Source of the DNA: Methanosarcinaceae archaeon
GTDB lineage: Archaea; Halobacteriota; Methanosarcinia; Methanosarcinales; Methanosarcinaceae
Length of the DNA: 13,520 nt
Assembly: GCA_030609665.1 (NCBI GenBank)
Contig: JAUWBW010000021.1
Location: 1-13,520, forward strand
Direction of reading: 5' to 3'
Part shown: piece after piece, positions 5,876 to 13,386 of the stretch
How positions within the stretch are numbered: the stretch's first letter is position 1
Layout: each line of letters begins with the position of its first letter
Notes under the pieces: generated by a model
Told to the model about the DNA's origin: nothing
The model's database searches: none
What the model saw: the letters and a program-made list of their open reading frames with translations, nothing else
Position numbers and translations under genes: made by a program

Positions 5876-6384
5876 TATTCCACCTCCACAGCATAATTCT
5901 CTTTGAAGAAGGCAATTGAATCTTCTTTTGTAAGCCTGTGCGATGTTGGAACTTTGTGTCTTGCAACCCTTCTTTTGCTGATCCTGAATCCGGGACGCTT
6001 CATTGCCACAATGATATCCATTCCGAAAATTCCGATATTTGGATCATATTTCATTCCTGGATAATCTGTGTGTTCCTCGATCCCAAATGATACATTTCCT
6101 AATTTATCGAACTGGGATGCTCGCAGTTTGTTTTCAACGATTCCAAGGGAAGTTTTCAAAAACTCATCTGCATGGTCGCCTCTAAGTGTGACCTTGCATC
6201 CGATGGGTTCATTCTTTTTGATACTAAATGCCGGAAGAGTTCTCTTGGCATATGCCCTGATAACGGTCTGTTCCGTGATCGTTTCAAGAATTCCTTCTGC
6301 ATCAACAAGGTGCTGACCACTTTCTCCAACACCCATGTGGACGACAACTTTGTCGACCTTAGGTGATCTCATTGGATTACTCAA
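5875..6384 (-). CDS. rpl5: Large-subunit ribosomal protein L5 (uL5), probable TTG start
   Basis: 50S protein that binds 5S rRNA with L18 and contacts P-site tRNA. The body is standard: VDKVVVHMGVGESGQHLVDAEGI, then YAKRTLPAFSIKKNEPIGCKVTLRG. There is no ATG at the expected N-terminus. Starting at the TTG at 6384 gives MSNPMRSPKV (169 aa), which fits the NPMR-type N-terminus I expect for relatives, and an AGGTGG stretch lies upstream at suitable spacing. Alternatives are GTG at 6396 or 6393 (four or three residues longer, no good Shine-Dalgarno) and ATG at 6372 (four residues shorter). With the TTG start it overlaps the end of rps4e by eight bases. Confidence 0.93.
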   Translation of the reverse strand: MSNPMRSPKVDKVVVHMGVGESGQHLVDAEGILETITEQTVIRAYAKRTLPAFSIKKNEPIGCKVTLRGDHADEFLKTSLGIVENKLRASQFDKLGNVSFGIEEHTDYPGMKYDPNIGIFGMDIIVAMKRPGFRISKRRVARHKVPTSHRLTKEDSIAFFKENYAVEVE

Positions 6385-7087
6385 TGGCCTCACCACCTAA
6401 TTTGATCTCAGGTTCATTTTCACCGATCACAACAACATAATCCTCGATCGTCTCAAAATCATACTCACCTGATATTTTCACAGTATTATGTTTTGAGCTT
6501 CGTACAGTGTTGATCTCCTCGATCTTACCGATCTCACCGGTGTGCTTCCCTCCAATGATCATAGCAAGATTTCCAACCTTGTACTCAAGGTGTTTTACGA
6601 TCTCCTTACCAGGTATTGAAAGAATCAATGAATCCTTTGCCTTATAGTCATTTGAACCGATCAAGTTCTTACCATCACTCAAATTAAGCTGAGCTGCTCC
6701 GTTTTTGATGGTAGTCTTGTTGTTGATCCTGCACAACTTGTTTACGTTTAAGTCATCCAGTTTGTGAAGAACCAACCTGCCCTTGCGGTCAAGTAATACA
6801 CGATATGCTGCGTTGTTCAACGGAATAGAAATAACGTCGAACAATCCGACCGGAAATCGCAGGTCTTTTACCACGACACCGTCAACAAGGATCTTTTCTT
6901 CAGACAAGACTCTCTTAGCCTCTGCCCTGTTATCTACCAGACTTAACACATCCCGAAGCACAATTGCAAGAGGAAGACTCTGCTCTTTGTGATGAGGACC
7001 CGGTCTTGTAGATGTGATCCATTTATTAGATTTCTTTGAAATATGCCAGCTTTTTGGCGCTGATATTCTTTTCTGATGTTTACCCAC
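6377..7087 (-). CDS. rps4e: Small-subunit ribosomal protein S4e (eS4), GTG start
   Basis: Archaeal/eukaryotic-specific 30S protein. It has an N-terminal basic segment (GKHQKRISAPKSWHISKKSNKW, from residue 2), an S4-type RNA-binding domain (about 40-105, with LRDVLSLVDNRAEAKRVL at 44-61 and ILVDGVVVKDLRFPVG), a central domain, and a KOW motif (about 171-200, VGNLAMIIGGKHTGEIGKI). I place the start at the GTG at 7087 (236 aa): the family begins M-G-K/S-H-Q-K-R, and an AGGTGAT Shine-Dalgarno lies four bases upstream. The in-frame GTG at 7096 lies within that Shine-Dalgarno. It follows rpl24 after five bases. Confidence 0.94.
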   Translation of the reverse strand: MGKHQKRISAPKSWHISKKSNKWITSTRPGPHHKEQSLPLAIVLRDVLSLVDNRAEAKRVLSEEKILVDGVVVKDLRFPVGLFDVISIPLNNAAYRVLLDRKGRLVLHKLDDLNVNKLCRINNKTTIKNGAAQLNLSDGKNLIGSNDYKAKDSLILSIPGKEIVKHLEYKVGNLAMIIGGKHTGEIGKIEEINTVRSSKHNTVKISGEYDFETIEDYVVVIGENEPEIKLGGEAIE

Positions 7088-7092
7088 CTTTA

Positions 7093-7446
7093 TCACCTAC
7101 TTCTACTGATGATCGTTTCTCTGCGGTCATCTTTTAACTCAAGCTTTGTGATTACTACATTTGATGGGAATATAGGTCTTGCAACCTCTGTACCATCAAC
7201 TTTCGTGACAGTAACCCCTTCAATCACAATCGTCCCGTCCTTTAGTGAGACAACTTCGACTTTTCCGCTGGTGCCTGCATGATCGCCTCGTACGACCTCT
7301 ACAGTATCACCAACAATGACATTTGCACTGCGTCCGTATTTCTCGCGAAGGTCTTTCGCAATTGGAGCACCCATATACTGTTGTCTTTTGTGAAGAGGAG
7401 CATCATAGCGTGCTTTTCTCTGTTTTCTTGGTTGTGTTGATACCAT
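7093..7446 (-). CDS. rpl24: Large-subunit ribosomal protein L24 (uL24)
   Basis: 50S assembly-initiating protein (orthologue of eukaryotic RPL26). It has the archaeal N-terminal tail MVSTQPRKQRKARYDAPLHKR (1-21), followed by a KOW domain at about 45-72 (VGDTVEVVRGDHAGTSGKVEVV). I place the start at the ATG at 7446 (117 aa), seven bases after a GAGGTG Shine-Dalgarno. The in-frame GTG at 7461 sits at the edge of that element and would add MRCSV. It lies 11 bases after rpl14. Confidence 0.95.
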   Translation of the reverse strand: MVSTQPRKQRKARYDAPLHKRQQYMGAPIAKDLREKYGRSANVIVGDTVEVVRGDHAGTSGKVEVVSLKDGTIVIEGVTVTKVDGTEVARPIFPSNVVITKLELKDDRRETIISRSR

Positions 7447-7457
7447 AACAGAACACC

Positions 7458-7856
7458 TCACACTATAATAGAAGCAGTAGTCCCGATCTTAGGGAACCTT
7501 TCAGCAGCCTCTCTTGCGATTGGCCCTTTTATGTCAGTTCCTTTTGGGATGCCATTTTCGTCAGTTATTACCACTGCATTGTCCTCAAAGGATACCCGGA
7601 GTCCATCAGGACGGCGGAATTCCTTTTTCTGGCGGACAACAACAGCGAGCATTATCTGCTTTCTCATCTCAGGTGTGCCTTTCTTGACAGATACAACACA
7701 CATGTCACCAATGCCTGCTTTTGGCATCCTGTTCTTTACACCACGGTATTTCTTCACCGAAATGATCTCAACAGTTCGCGCACCTGTATTGTCCACACAT
7801 TCAATTTTCGCACCTGCGTTCAATGAACGTGGTATGCTTGAGCGTATCCCTCTCAT
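7458..7856 (-). CDS. rpl14: Large-subunit ribosomal protein L14 (uL14)
   Basis: 50S protein at the subunit interface, contacting 16S rRNA and L19e/L24e (orthologue of eukaryotic RPL23). The beta-barrel sequence is highly conserved: NAGAKIECVDNTGARTVEIISV (14-35), then MPKAGIGDMCVVSVKKGTPEMRKQIMLAVVVRQKKEFRRPDG, and the C-terminal KGTDIKGPIAREAAERFPKI. Length is 132 aa. Its ATG overlaps the rps17 stop by four bases (ATGA). A GGAGG Shine-Dalgarno lies at 7864-7868, inside rps17. Confidence 0.98.
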   Translation of the reverse strand: MRGIRSSIPRSLNAGAKIECVDNTGARTVEIISVKKYRGVKNRMPKAGIGDMCVVSVKKGTPEMRKQIMLAVVVRQKKEFRRPDGLRVSFEDNAVVITDENGIPKGTDIKGPIAREAAERFPKIGTTASIIV

Positions 7857-8182
7857 GCCTGTGCCTCCGCTTTGACCACTACGTATGATTTGGTCTTGCT
7901 AAGCGGTCGACATTCTGCGATCGTGACTACATCCCCGACCTTTGCATCAATGCAAGGAGGGTTGTGGGCATGGATCTTTGATTGCCGCTTCTCATATCTC
8001 TGATATTTTTTGATCAATATCTCGTGTCTTTGTTGAATGACTACCGTTTTGTCCATCTTATCGCTAACGACAGTGCCCACGTGGACCTGTCCTCGCACTG
8101 GAAGACTGCCATGGAACGGACAATTCACATCGTCGCATTCCTTTTCAGGCACGGGTACATCCAATCCTATATCTCTTACCAT
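7853..8182 (-). CDS. rps17: Small-subunit ribosomal protein S17 (uS17)
   Basis: Primary 16S rRNA-binding 30S protein (orthologue of eukaryotic RPS11), OB-fold. It starts MVRDIGLDVPVPEKECDDVNCPFHG, the archaeal extension, with C16, C21 and H24 in a CxxxxCPFHG motif common in archaeal and eukaryotic S17. The OB-fold core follows: VRGQVHVGTVVSDKMDKTVVIQ (29-50), then YQRYEKRQSKIHAHNPP and VGDVVTIAECRPLSKTKSYVVV. Length is 109 aa. It lies five bases after rnp1 and overlaps rpl14 by four bases. Confidence 0.97.
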   Translation of the reverse strand: MVRDIGLDVPVPEKECDDVNCPFHGSLPVRGQVHVGTVVSDKMDKTVVIQQRHEILIKKYQRYEKRQSKIHAHNPPCIDAKVGDVVTIAECRPLSKTKSYVVVKAEAQA

Positions 8183-8187
8183 GATTA

Positions 8188-8499
8188 TTACCTCATGTGA
8201 TTCTTCTTTATGTTCTTAATCCTGTTTTCGGGTTGTGAGAGCAATAATGTTCCATTTACTTTGACATGCTTTACTTCATGTCCACCCGCAGAGCGGGCCG
8301 GTATCTGAAACACAAAGATGGTCCCCATTTTTGGAACAACTGTTTCACGAGCACCATTTGTTTCCACTGTTAGTGTATTTCGTGTTTCATCAACCACTTT
8401 GCCGCGTATGTTTATTAATGAAGTATTAGTAGAATCAATTACCCTCGTTGTAAGTCCTATCAGTTCATGATAGATCAAATTCGAGGGCGTGATATCCAC
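8188..8499 (-). CDS. rnp1: Ribonuclease P protein component 1 (Rpp29/Pop4 family), GTG start
   Basis: One of the archaeal RNase P proteins; it works with Rpp21 on the RNA specificity domain to mature tRNA 5' ends. The Sm-like barrel is recognisable in LIGLTTRVIDSTNTSLINIRG, VVDETRNTLTVETNG and VVPKMGTIFVFQIP. Length is 103 aa. The start is GTG at 8499, with a GGAGA Shine-Dalgarno overlapping the end of rpl29, one base after its stop. A homologue in this position is normal for Euryarchaeota. Some relatives also carry a SUI1-type initiation factor gene between rpl29 and rnp1; here there is none. Confidence 0.93.
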   Translation of the reverse strand: MDITPSNLIYHELIGLTTRVIDSTNTSLINIRGKVVDETRNTLTVETNGARETVVPKMGTIFVFQIPARSAGGHEVKHVKVNGTLLLSQPENRIKNIKKNHMR

Positions 8500-8500
8500 T

Positions 8501-8704
8501 TTATATCTCCTTCAGTTCATTTTGAATTGTTTTGACTCGTGCAATTGTCCTTCTAAGTTCACCTGCAAGACCAGGGTTGTCCGGTGCACCACCAGCTGAG
8601 GATAGTGCACGTTCACGGATAAGATCGCCTCTCATTTTTTCAAGCTCATCCATCCGCTCTTCCGGAGTCATGTCACGAATTTCATTGTTTCTAAGAAGTG
8701 CCAT
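8501..8704 (-). CDS. rpl29: Large-subunit ribosomal protein L29 (uL29)
   Basis: Small helical 50S protein near the peptide exit tunnel, part of the docking platform for SRP and the Sec channel (orthologue of eukaryotic RPL35). The sequence NNEIRDMTPEERMDELEKMRGDLIRERAL followed by LRRTIARVKTIQNELKE gives the expected two long helices. Length is 67 aa. A GGAGG Shine-Dalgarno overlaps the rps3 stop region, with three bases between the genes. Confidence 0.95.
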   Translation of the reverse strand: MALLRNNEIRDMTPEERMDELEKMRGDLIRERALSSAGGAPDNPGLAGELRRTIARVKTIQNELKEI

Positions 8705-8707
8705 AAT

Positions 8708-9628
8708 TCAGGCCTCCTTGTGAACTCTTGCCATTGGATGCCAGTAAGTGTAACCCTCGTGTTTGTGTTGCCAGGTACCATTATGTTCCCTGCACTCCTC
8801 ACCACCGACAGTAACTACATTTTCTGGCTTTTCTGCCGCTTCAACTGTTTCCGCAGCTTCCTCAACAGGCTTCTCAACTTCAGTTACCGTTTCTTCGGCA
8901 ACTTCTGCTTTTGTTACTTCTTCAGCCTCTGCAACCTCACCGGTTGCTTCTGCTTCAACAAGTTCTGCAATGCCAGCCTCTTTGACTTCACCTTCAGCCA
9001 CAGCTTCTTCTGCTTTGACCTCTGGTTCTTCAACGACATCCCTCAACTTGAAAGCATCTGGTAAAATAGCATCCGGTGGAATGATTTTAACACTGCACCC
9101 AAGCGTACCAAGTTTACGGACAGCAGTCGCGAAACCTTTGTCAACGATCTCATCAACAGGTTTCCCTGCATGTTTGATGTAACCGTTAACCATTTTCTCG
9201 ACCCTTGACCTTGATCCTGTCAATTTACCGGACATGACGATCTCACAGCCAAGTGCACCTGATGCCATAATTGCACGCATTGTATTGTGTCCGGCTTTTC
9301 TGAAATACCATCCACGTTCAATTGACGATGCAAGTCTTGAAGCCATCATCTGTGCATTGAGTTCAGGTTTGCGAACTTCCTGCGCATCGATCTGAGGATT
9401 GTCCAGATCATATAACCGATCAATATCCCGGGTGAGTTTCCTGATAACCTTTCCGGCTTTTCCGATAACCATACCGGGCTTTTCTGCATATATCGTGATC
9501 TGTGTACCCATTGGGGTCCTGTTGATCTCCATACCGCCATAGCCCGCTCGACTGAGCTGTTTTAGGAAAAATTCGTTCATTGATGCTTTTACATAACCTT
9601 CCTGAACAAACTTCTTTTCTATTGCCAT
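8708..9628 (-). CDS. rps3: Small-subunit ribosomal protein S3 (uS3) with long acidic C-terminal extension
   Basis: 30S head protein at the mRNA entry channel. Residues 1-200 are the standard S3. They include a type II KH domain with the GXXG loop GKAG (56-59) and the C-terminal S3 domain (about 90-190, with MASGALGCEIVMSGKLTGSR at 121-140). From about 199 to 271 the chain turns to a low-complexity stretch rich in Glu, Ala and Val. It then ends in a distinct tail (275-303) with C279, H282, W286, H288, H290, W296, H297 and H303. Total length is 306 aa, far above the roughly 210 of the core. There is no frameshift: the frame stays open with similar codon use to one TGA. The gene starts one base after the rpl22 stop. 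Confidence 0.96.
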   Translation of the reverse strand: MAIEKKFVQEGYVKASMNEFFLKQLSRAGYGGMEINRTPMGTQITIYAEKPGMVIGKAGKVIRKLTRDIDRLYDLDNPQIDAQEVRKPELNAQMMASRLASSIERGWYFRKAGHNTMRAIMASGALGCEIVMSGKLTGSRSRVEKMVNGYIKHAGKPVDEIVDKGFATAVRKLGTLGCSVKIIPPDAILPDAFKLRDVVEEPEVKAEEAVAEGEVKEAGIAELVEAEATGEVAEAEEVTKAEVAEETVTEVEKPVEEAAETVEAAEKPENVVTVGGEECREHNGTWQHKHEGYTYWHPMARVHKEA

Positions 9629-9629
9629 G

Positions 9630-10085
9630 TTAGCGCACCTCGCTTAATATCATCTCAACAAACACGGTTTCCGTATTCTTAGGACTACCGCGTCCGCGAG
9701 CCCTTGGTCTCATACCATGGATCACACGCCCACGCTTTGCAGACATATGTGCAATATGCATATTTGCCGGTTCAAGTCCCTTGTACTCTGCATTACTTTC
9801 TGCGTTCTTGAGTATTTTCAAGAACTCCTTTGCAGCGCCAACAGGATAACGTCCTGCAGCCATTGCTCCTTTTTTGTGACCAAGACCGTCATTGTGCCTC
9901 TTAAAAGGTACTGCCTGATCCAATGTGGTCACATTTTCAAGATATGATCTTGCAACACCGGTATGCATACCTTTTATTGCACGACCAAGTTCGCGTGACT
10001 TCTTAGGTGAGATGTGAAGCTCTGAACCCATTGCTTTTGCACTGACTTCAGGGTCTAATTCCGTTGAATAATTAATTCTTGCCAT
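9630..10085 (-). CDS. rpl22: Large-subunit ribosomal protein L22 (uL22)
   Basis: 50S protein lining the exit tunnel with L4 (orthologue of eukaryotic RPL17). It starts MARINYSTELDPEVSAKAMGSELHISPKKSRELGRAIKGM, a good match to archaeal L22. The tunnel-loop region is present (MSAKRGRVIHGMRPRARGRGSPK, 113-135). Length is 151 aa. An AGGTGAT Shine-Dalgarno precedes the ATG, 11 bases after rps19. Confidence 0.97.
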   Translation of the reverse strand: MARINYSTELDPEVSAKAMGSELHISPKKSRELGRAIKGMHTGVARSYLENVTTLDQAVPFKRHNDGLGHKKGAMAAGRYPVGAAKEFLKILKNAESNAEYKGLEPANMHIAHMSAKRGRVIHGMRPRARGRGSPKNTETVFVEMILSEVR

Positions 10086-10096
10086 TCTTCATCACC

Positions 10097-10510
10097 TTAC
10101 TTGAGCGGTACGAACTTACTTGAACGGGTTGCACCAACACCGGCACTGCCGTGTGATACTCGGTTACGCGTCAATGCGAACTCTCCGAATCTGTGTCCGA
10201 TCATTTCCGGCTGGATATCGACCTTTAAAAATGACTTACCATTATAGAGTTCAAAACTCTTGCCGATCATATACGGCATGATAATGATATTCCTATAATG
10301 TGTTCTGATCTTGTCCTTTCCATCAATGAACTGCTGCATTACGTTCTTCTGACCATCTGTGAGACCACGTCTAAGACTGCGGCGTTCTCTTGAGGGTAAC
10401 ATCTCTGCAAACTCTTCCGGGCTCAACTGTTGAAGCTCCTCTATTGTCTTACCACGATAGGTGAACTCACCTTTTCGTTTTGGTAATCTTGTTGTTGATT
10501 TTCTTGCCAT
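10097..10510 (-). CDS. rps19: Small-subunit ribosomal protein S19 (uS19)
   Basis: 30S head protein (orthologue of eukaryotic RPS15). Recognised from FTYRGKTIEELQQLSPEEFAEMLPSRERRSLRRGL in the archaeal N-terminal part and the conserved core HYRNIIIMPYMIGKSFELYNGKSF, MIGHRFGEFALTR and SHGSAGVGATRSSKFVPLK at the C-terminus. Length is 137 aa. It has one of the best Shine-Dalgarnos in the window (GGAGGTG) and lies 15 bases after rpl2. Confidence 0.97.
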   Translation of the reverse strand: MARKSTTRLPKRKGEFTYRGKTIEELQQLSPEEFAEMLPSRERRSLRRGLTDGQKNVMQQFIDGKDKIRTHYRNIIIMPYMIGKSFELYNGKSFLKVDIQPEMIGHRFGEFALTRNRVSHGSAGVGATRSSKFVPLK

Positions 10511-10525
10511 GTATTACACCTCCGA

Positions 10526-11239
10526 TTAACGCTTTCCTGTCCTGCGTGCTGCAATATGACCCACCTTACGACCAGGCGGCGCATTCCTGCTAACCGTTGT
10601 CGGCTTACCAGGATGTTTCCTGTTTCCGCCACCAAACGGATGGTCTACCGCATTCATGGCAACTCCCGATACACGTGGGTATTTTGCCGCTCTTGTTTTC
10701 ATTTTATGATACACTTTACCGGCCTTTAAGAACGGTTTATCGATACGTCCGCCACCTGCAACGATCCCGATCGTTGCCCGGCACTTTGGACTTAGCCATT
10801 TGATCTCACCGGATGGCATCTTAATAACAGTCTTTTTACGATCGTGGGAAACCAGTGTTGCATAAACACCGGATGCACGTGCAAACTGTCCGCCGCCACC
10901 TGGCTTTGATTCAATGTTGCATATTGGAACACCCTCTGGGATCTCTGACAATGGAAGAATATTACCCGGTTTGATCTCTGCTGAGATTCCGCATGCGATC
11001 TTCTGTCCAACTGCAATTCCCTCAGGTGCCAGGATAAGACGCTCTTCGCCATTATCAAATGCAACTTTAACGATTGGTGCTGACCTTGCCGGATCATGTG
11101 TGATCTCGGTCACTGTACCGTACAAAGTCTCTTTCATATCCACATTCGGATGTTTCAATGCGGCTTTGAACTTGTGAGATGGAGCCCGGTATGTAGGGGT
11201 TCCGCGACCTCTGTTCTGTGATATAAGTCTATGTCCCAT
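10526..11239 (-). CDS. rpl2: Large-subunit ribosomal protein L2 (uL2)
   Basis: 50S protein needed for subunit joining and peptidyl-transferase function (orthologue of eukaryotic RPL8). It starts MGHRLISQNRGRGTPTYRAPSH. It contains KPGGGGQFARASGVYATLVSHD (112-133), MPSGEIKWLSPKCRATIGIVAGGG (141-164) and the catalytic-centre loop GVAMNAVDHPFGGG, with the essential histidine at H200. Length is 237 aa. A GAGGTGA Shine-Dalgarno lies immediately upstream, ten bases after rpl23. Confidence 0.98.
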   Translation of the reverse strand: MGHRLISQNRGRGTPTYRAPSHKFKAALKHPNVDMKETLYGTVTEITHDPARSAPIVKVAFDNGEERLILAPEGIAVGQKIACGISAEIKPGNILPLSEIPEGVPICNIESKPGGGGQFARASGVYATLVSHDRKKTVIKMPSGEIKWLSPKCRATIGIVAGGGRIDKPFLKAGKVYHKMKTRAAKYPRVSGVAMNAVDHPFGGGNRKHPGKPTTVSRNAPPGRKVGHIAARRTGKR

Positions 11240-11249
11240 TTATCTCACC

Positions 11250-11498
11250 TCACACCAATCCTATCCGTGTAGCGATCTCGTGGGCAGCATCTTCTCCCTC
11301 GAATGTAACGATCGCTTTTTTCAAGCCTTTCATTGTGGTCATTGTACAGATCGACTTTACAGGGAATCCATACGTCTTGACTACATCTTCTTTGATCTGA
11401 TACTTGTTTGCACGGGTATCGACAATGAACTGGAGTTTATTGTTATCCAGAACCATCATCGCTTTTTCCGTAACAAACGGATATTTAATAGCGCTCAT
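11250..11498 (-). CDS. rpl23: Large-subunit ribosomal protein L23 (uL23)
   Basis: 50S protein at the exit-tunnel mouth, docking site for SRP and SecY. The protein MSAIKYPFVTEKAMMVLDNN... matches archaeal L23 throughout, including LQFIVDTRANKYQIKEDVVKTYGF and the C-terminal KKAIVTFEGEDAAHEIATRIG. I start it at the ATG at 11498 (82 aa), which overlaps the rpl4 stop by four bases (ATGA) and has a GGAGGGTG Shine-Dalgarno. An in-frame start at 11540 would add 14 residues that lie inside rpl4 and do not look like L23. Confidence 0.96.
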   Translation of the reverse strand: MSAIKYPFVTEKAMMVLDNNKLQFIVDTRANKYQIKEDVVKTYGFPVKSICTMTTMKGLKKAIVTFEGEDAAHEIATRIGLV

Positions 11499-12256
11499 AT
11501 GAATGCACCCTCCAGATTTGATATTGCTGATTCGGTCCATATAGTGAGCCGACCTGCATGTGTACCGGGAGCCAATAACTCTGCATTCAATGAATCCACT
11601 GTCGCAACATCGACACCGGACAGATTATTTGCAGCCTTGGTAATTGGACTCTGTTCACCTGCAACGATCAAGACACTCTTTTTGTGCTTGTATTTGCGAC
11701 CTCGGAGTTTACCCTTACCGGCTCTGATATGCTTACCTTCCTTTGCACGGATGACATCATCATAAACACCTGCTGCCTGCATGAAACTTACAACTTCCTT
11801 GGTCTTTGTAAGACCTTCAAGTGAATCTTCAACAACAAGCGGTACATTTGCTTCAAACCTATGACCTCTTGACCTTATAAGATCAGGGTTAATGGTTGCT
11901 GCAATTGCAGAACGAATTGCCATGCGCTTTTCTTTCTTGTTCACCTTTTCAGATCGGTCTTTTTCCGGTTTTGGAGGATGTGCTCTTCTACCGCCGACTG
12001 CCTGGGGAACTCTTGCAACACGGCTACCGTTTGCAAGTCTTGGAACCTGTGCAACACCTCTGCCAGACCCCCATGAACGTGCTGATGTATCCATACCTGA
12101 ATACATGCGAGGACCATACGGCTGAAGTCTGTTAGCCTGTCCTGAAAGCACTGCCTTTTTAATTAGATCCGGTCTGTAAACCTCGTCGAAAATGTCAGGC
12201 AAAGTGATCTCGCCTTTCGTATTTCCAGATAGATCAATAATATTTGCTTTAACCAT
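11495..12256 (-). CDS. rpl4: Large-subunit ribosomal protein L4 (uL4)
   Basis: 50S protein whose extended loop reaches the exit tunnel (orthologue of eukaryotic RPL4). The loop region is clear: GPRMYSGMDTSARSWGSGRG (48-67), then VPRLANGSRVARVPQAVGGRRAHPPKPEKD (71-100). The globular part follows (KKEKRMAIRSAIAATINPDLI, HIRAGKGKLRGRKYKHKKSVLIV). Length is 253 aa, as expected for Archaea. A GGGGTGAT Shine-Dalgarno overlaps the rpl3 stop. The gene lies five bases after rpl3 and overlaps rpl23 by four bases. Confidence 0.98.
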   Translation of the reverse strand: MVKANIIDLSGNTKGEITLPDIFDEVYRPDLIKKAVLSGQANRLQPYGPRMYSGMDTSARSWGSGRGVAQVPRLANGSRVARVPQAVGGRRAHPPKPEKDRSEKVNKKEKRMAIRSAIAATINPDLIRSRGHRFEANVPLVVEDSLEGLTKTKEVVSFMQAAGVYDDVIRAKEGKHIRAGKGKLRGRKYKHKKSVLIVAGEQSPITKAANNLSGVDVATVDSLNAELLAPGTHAGRLTIWTESAISNLEGAFI

Positions 12257-12261
12257 TCACA

Positions 12262-13275
12262 TCACCCCTGCTTGGACTGTGTACTTACGTGAACGATCTG
12301 TGGTTCACCCATACCGGACACTTTTGACCTGGTAGGTTCTCGAAGTCTGATCAATCTCTTTGATGGGCCAGGTACGCTTCCTTTAATTAATATGTATTCT
12401 CCGCGCACAAGACCATAGTTTACGAATCCGCTTGATGGGTTGATACCATCGAGATCTTCGGAGATCTTGAGAATTCGCTTGTTAAATTCAGTTCGCTGGT
12501 GGTATCCCATCTGACCCATCTGTGGAACTCTCCAGCTAACATGAGCCGGTCTCCATGGACCAAGTGTACCTACCTGACGAAGACTTCCTGCACGGGAGTG
12601 CTTGTTCTTCTGCATGTTGATGCCCCATCTTTTAACAGCACCCTGCGTACCTTTACCGGTCGTGATCGCTGCAACATCTACAATATTGCCATTGTTGAAC
12701 ACATCATTGATGCGAACTTCGTTGCCAAGTATTGATTGTGCATACTCGAACTTTGCTTTGATGTCACTTCCGCTGATGGCTGTTTCCATAAGATCTGATT
12801 TCTTTTTGGGAACACCAGTCAGGCTTTTCGGTAATGTGTATGTGAGCACTTTAATCTCGGTTGCAGTGCCATCATCGATAAGTGAAACAATCTTTTCCAT
12901 TGCTTCATCTGTAGTATTCTTCTTTGGCATACTTATAGTGCGCTCAAGACTGTCATCAAGATCTGATGACCATGCCTCTGCGATTGCTTTGTCACCAAAG
13001 GTAGTATTTTCATACGCACGAATTGCTGCAACCTTAATAGCAGGTGTTTCGATGACAGTCACGGGTACAGATATCTCAGCACCTTCTGTAAGACTGTTTT
13101 TTGCATCGTCGATCATTACCACGTGGGTCATACCTACCTTGAAACCTGCAAATCCTTGCAGTTTAGGTTCGCCGGATGACTCTGGCCATGATCTGAACCT
13201 TGCTATGTGGCTTTTCGCTCTTTTGCGTGGACTAAATGCGAGTGAACCCCGCCTTGGTCTATGTCCTTTTGCCAT
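12262..13275 (-). CDS. rpl3: Large-subunit ribosomal protein L3 (uL3)
   Basis: 50S assembly-initiating protein with loops reaching the peptidyl-transferase centre. The start is the archaeal/eukaryotic form MAKGHRPRRGSLAFSPRKRA. Conserved blocks are LQGFAGFKVGMTHV (39-52), TTGKGTQGAVKRWGI (205-219) and the central-loop sequence GTLGPWRPAHVSWRVPQMGQMGYHQRTEFNKRI, with W241 and W248. Length is 337 aa. It is the first gene of the cluster. Its ATG has a strong GGAGG Shine-Dalgarno at 13282-13286. Confidence 0.98.
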   Translation of the reverse strand: MAKGHRPRRGSLAFSPRKRAKSHIARFRSWPESSGEPKLQGFAGFKVGMTHVVMIDDAKNSLTEGAEISVPVTVIETPAIKVAAIRAYENTTFGDKAIAEAWSSDLDDSLERTISMPKKNTTDEAMEKIVSLIDDGTATEIKVLTYTLPKSLTGVPKKKSDLMETAISGSDIKAKFEYAQSILGNEVRINDVFNNGNIVDVAAITTGKGTQGAVKRWGINMQKNKHSRAGSLRQVGTLGPWRPAHVSWRVPQMGQMGYHQRTEFNKRILKISEDLDGINPSSGFVNYGLVRGEYILIKGSVPGPSKRLIRLREPTRSKVSGMGEPQIVHVSTQSKQG

Positions 13276-13280
13276 TTTTA

Positions 13281-13286
13281 TCCTCC
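13281..13286 (-). promoter_or_regulatory. Shine-Dalgarno of rpl3
   Basis: GGAGGA on the minus strand, five bases before the ATG at 13275. It is a strong match to the archaeal anti-Shine-Dalgarno and fixes the start of the first cluster gene. Confidence 0.75.
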
Positions 13287-13386
13287 ATTATACAATTATT
13301 TTAATTCGACTTTGTTGATTTTTAGCCAACCACAAGTAAGCCGTTGTTATTATGATTAAACTGTAAACGCTCAGCATTGCTAAAAA

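Noticed and set aside
8699..9034. Possible frameshift or fusion at the end of rps3, because the tail is so unlike the core
   Set aside because: The frame is continuous to one stop codon, the reading joins rpl29 with normal spacing, and acidic S3 extensions occur in related archaea.
8763..9182. 139-codon plus-strand Ser/Thr/Ala-rich open frame opposite the S3 extension
   Set aside because: It is the antisense of the Glu/Ala/Val repeats in S3. The low-complexity composition is inherited from that strand.
12602..13318. 238-codon plus-strand open frame opposite rpl3
   Set aside because: It is antisense to the well-conserved rpl3 frame, has no family resemblance, and is explained by the codon bias of the gene on the other strand.
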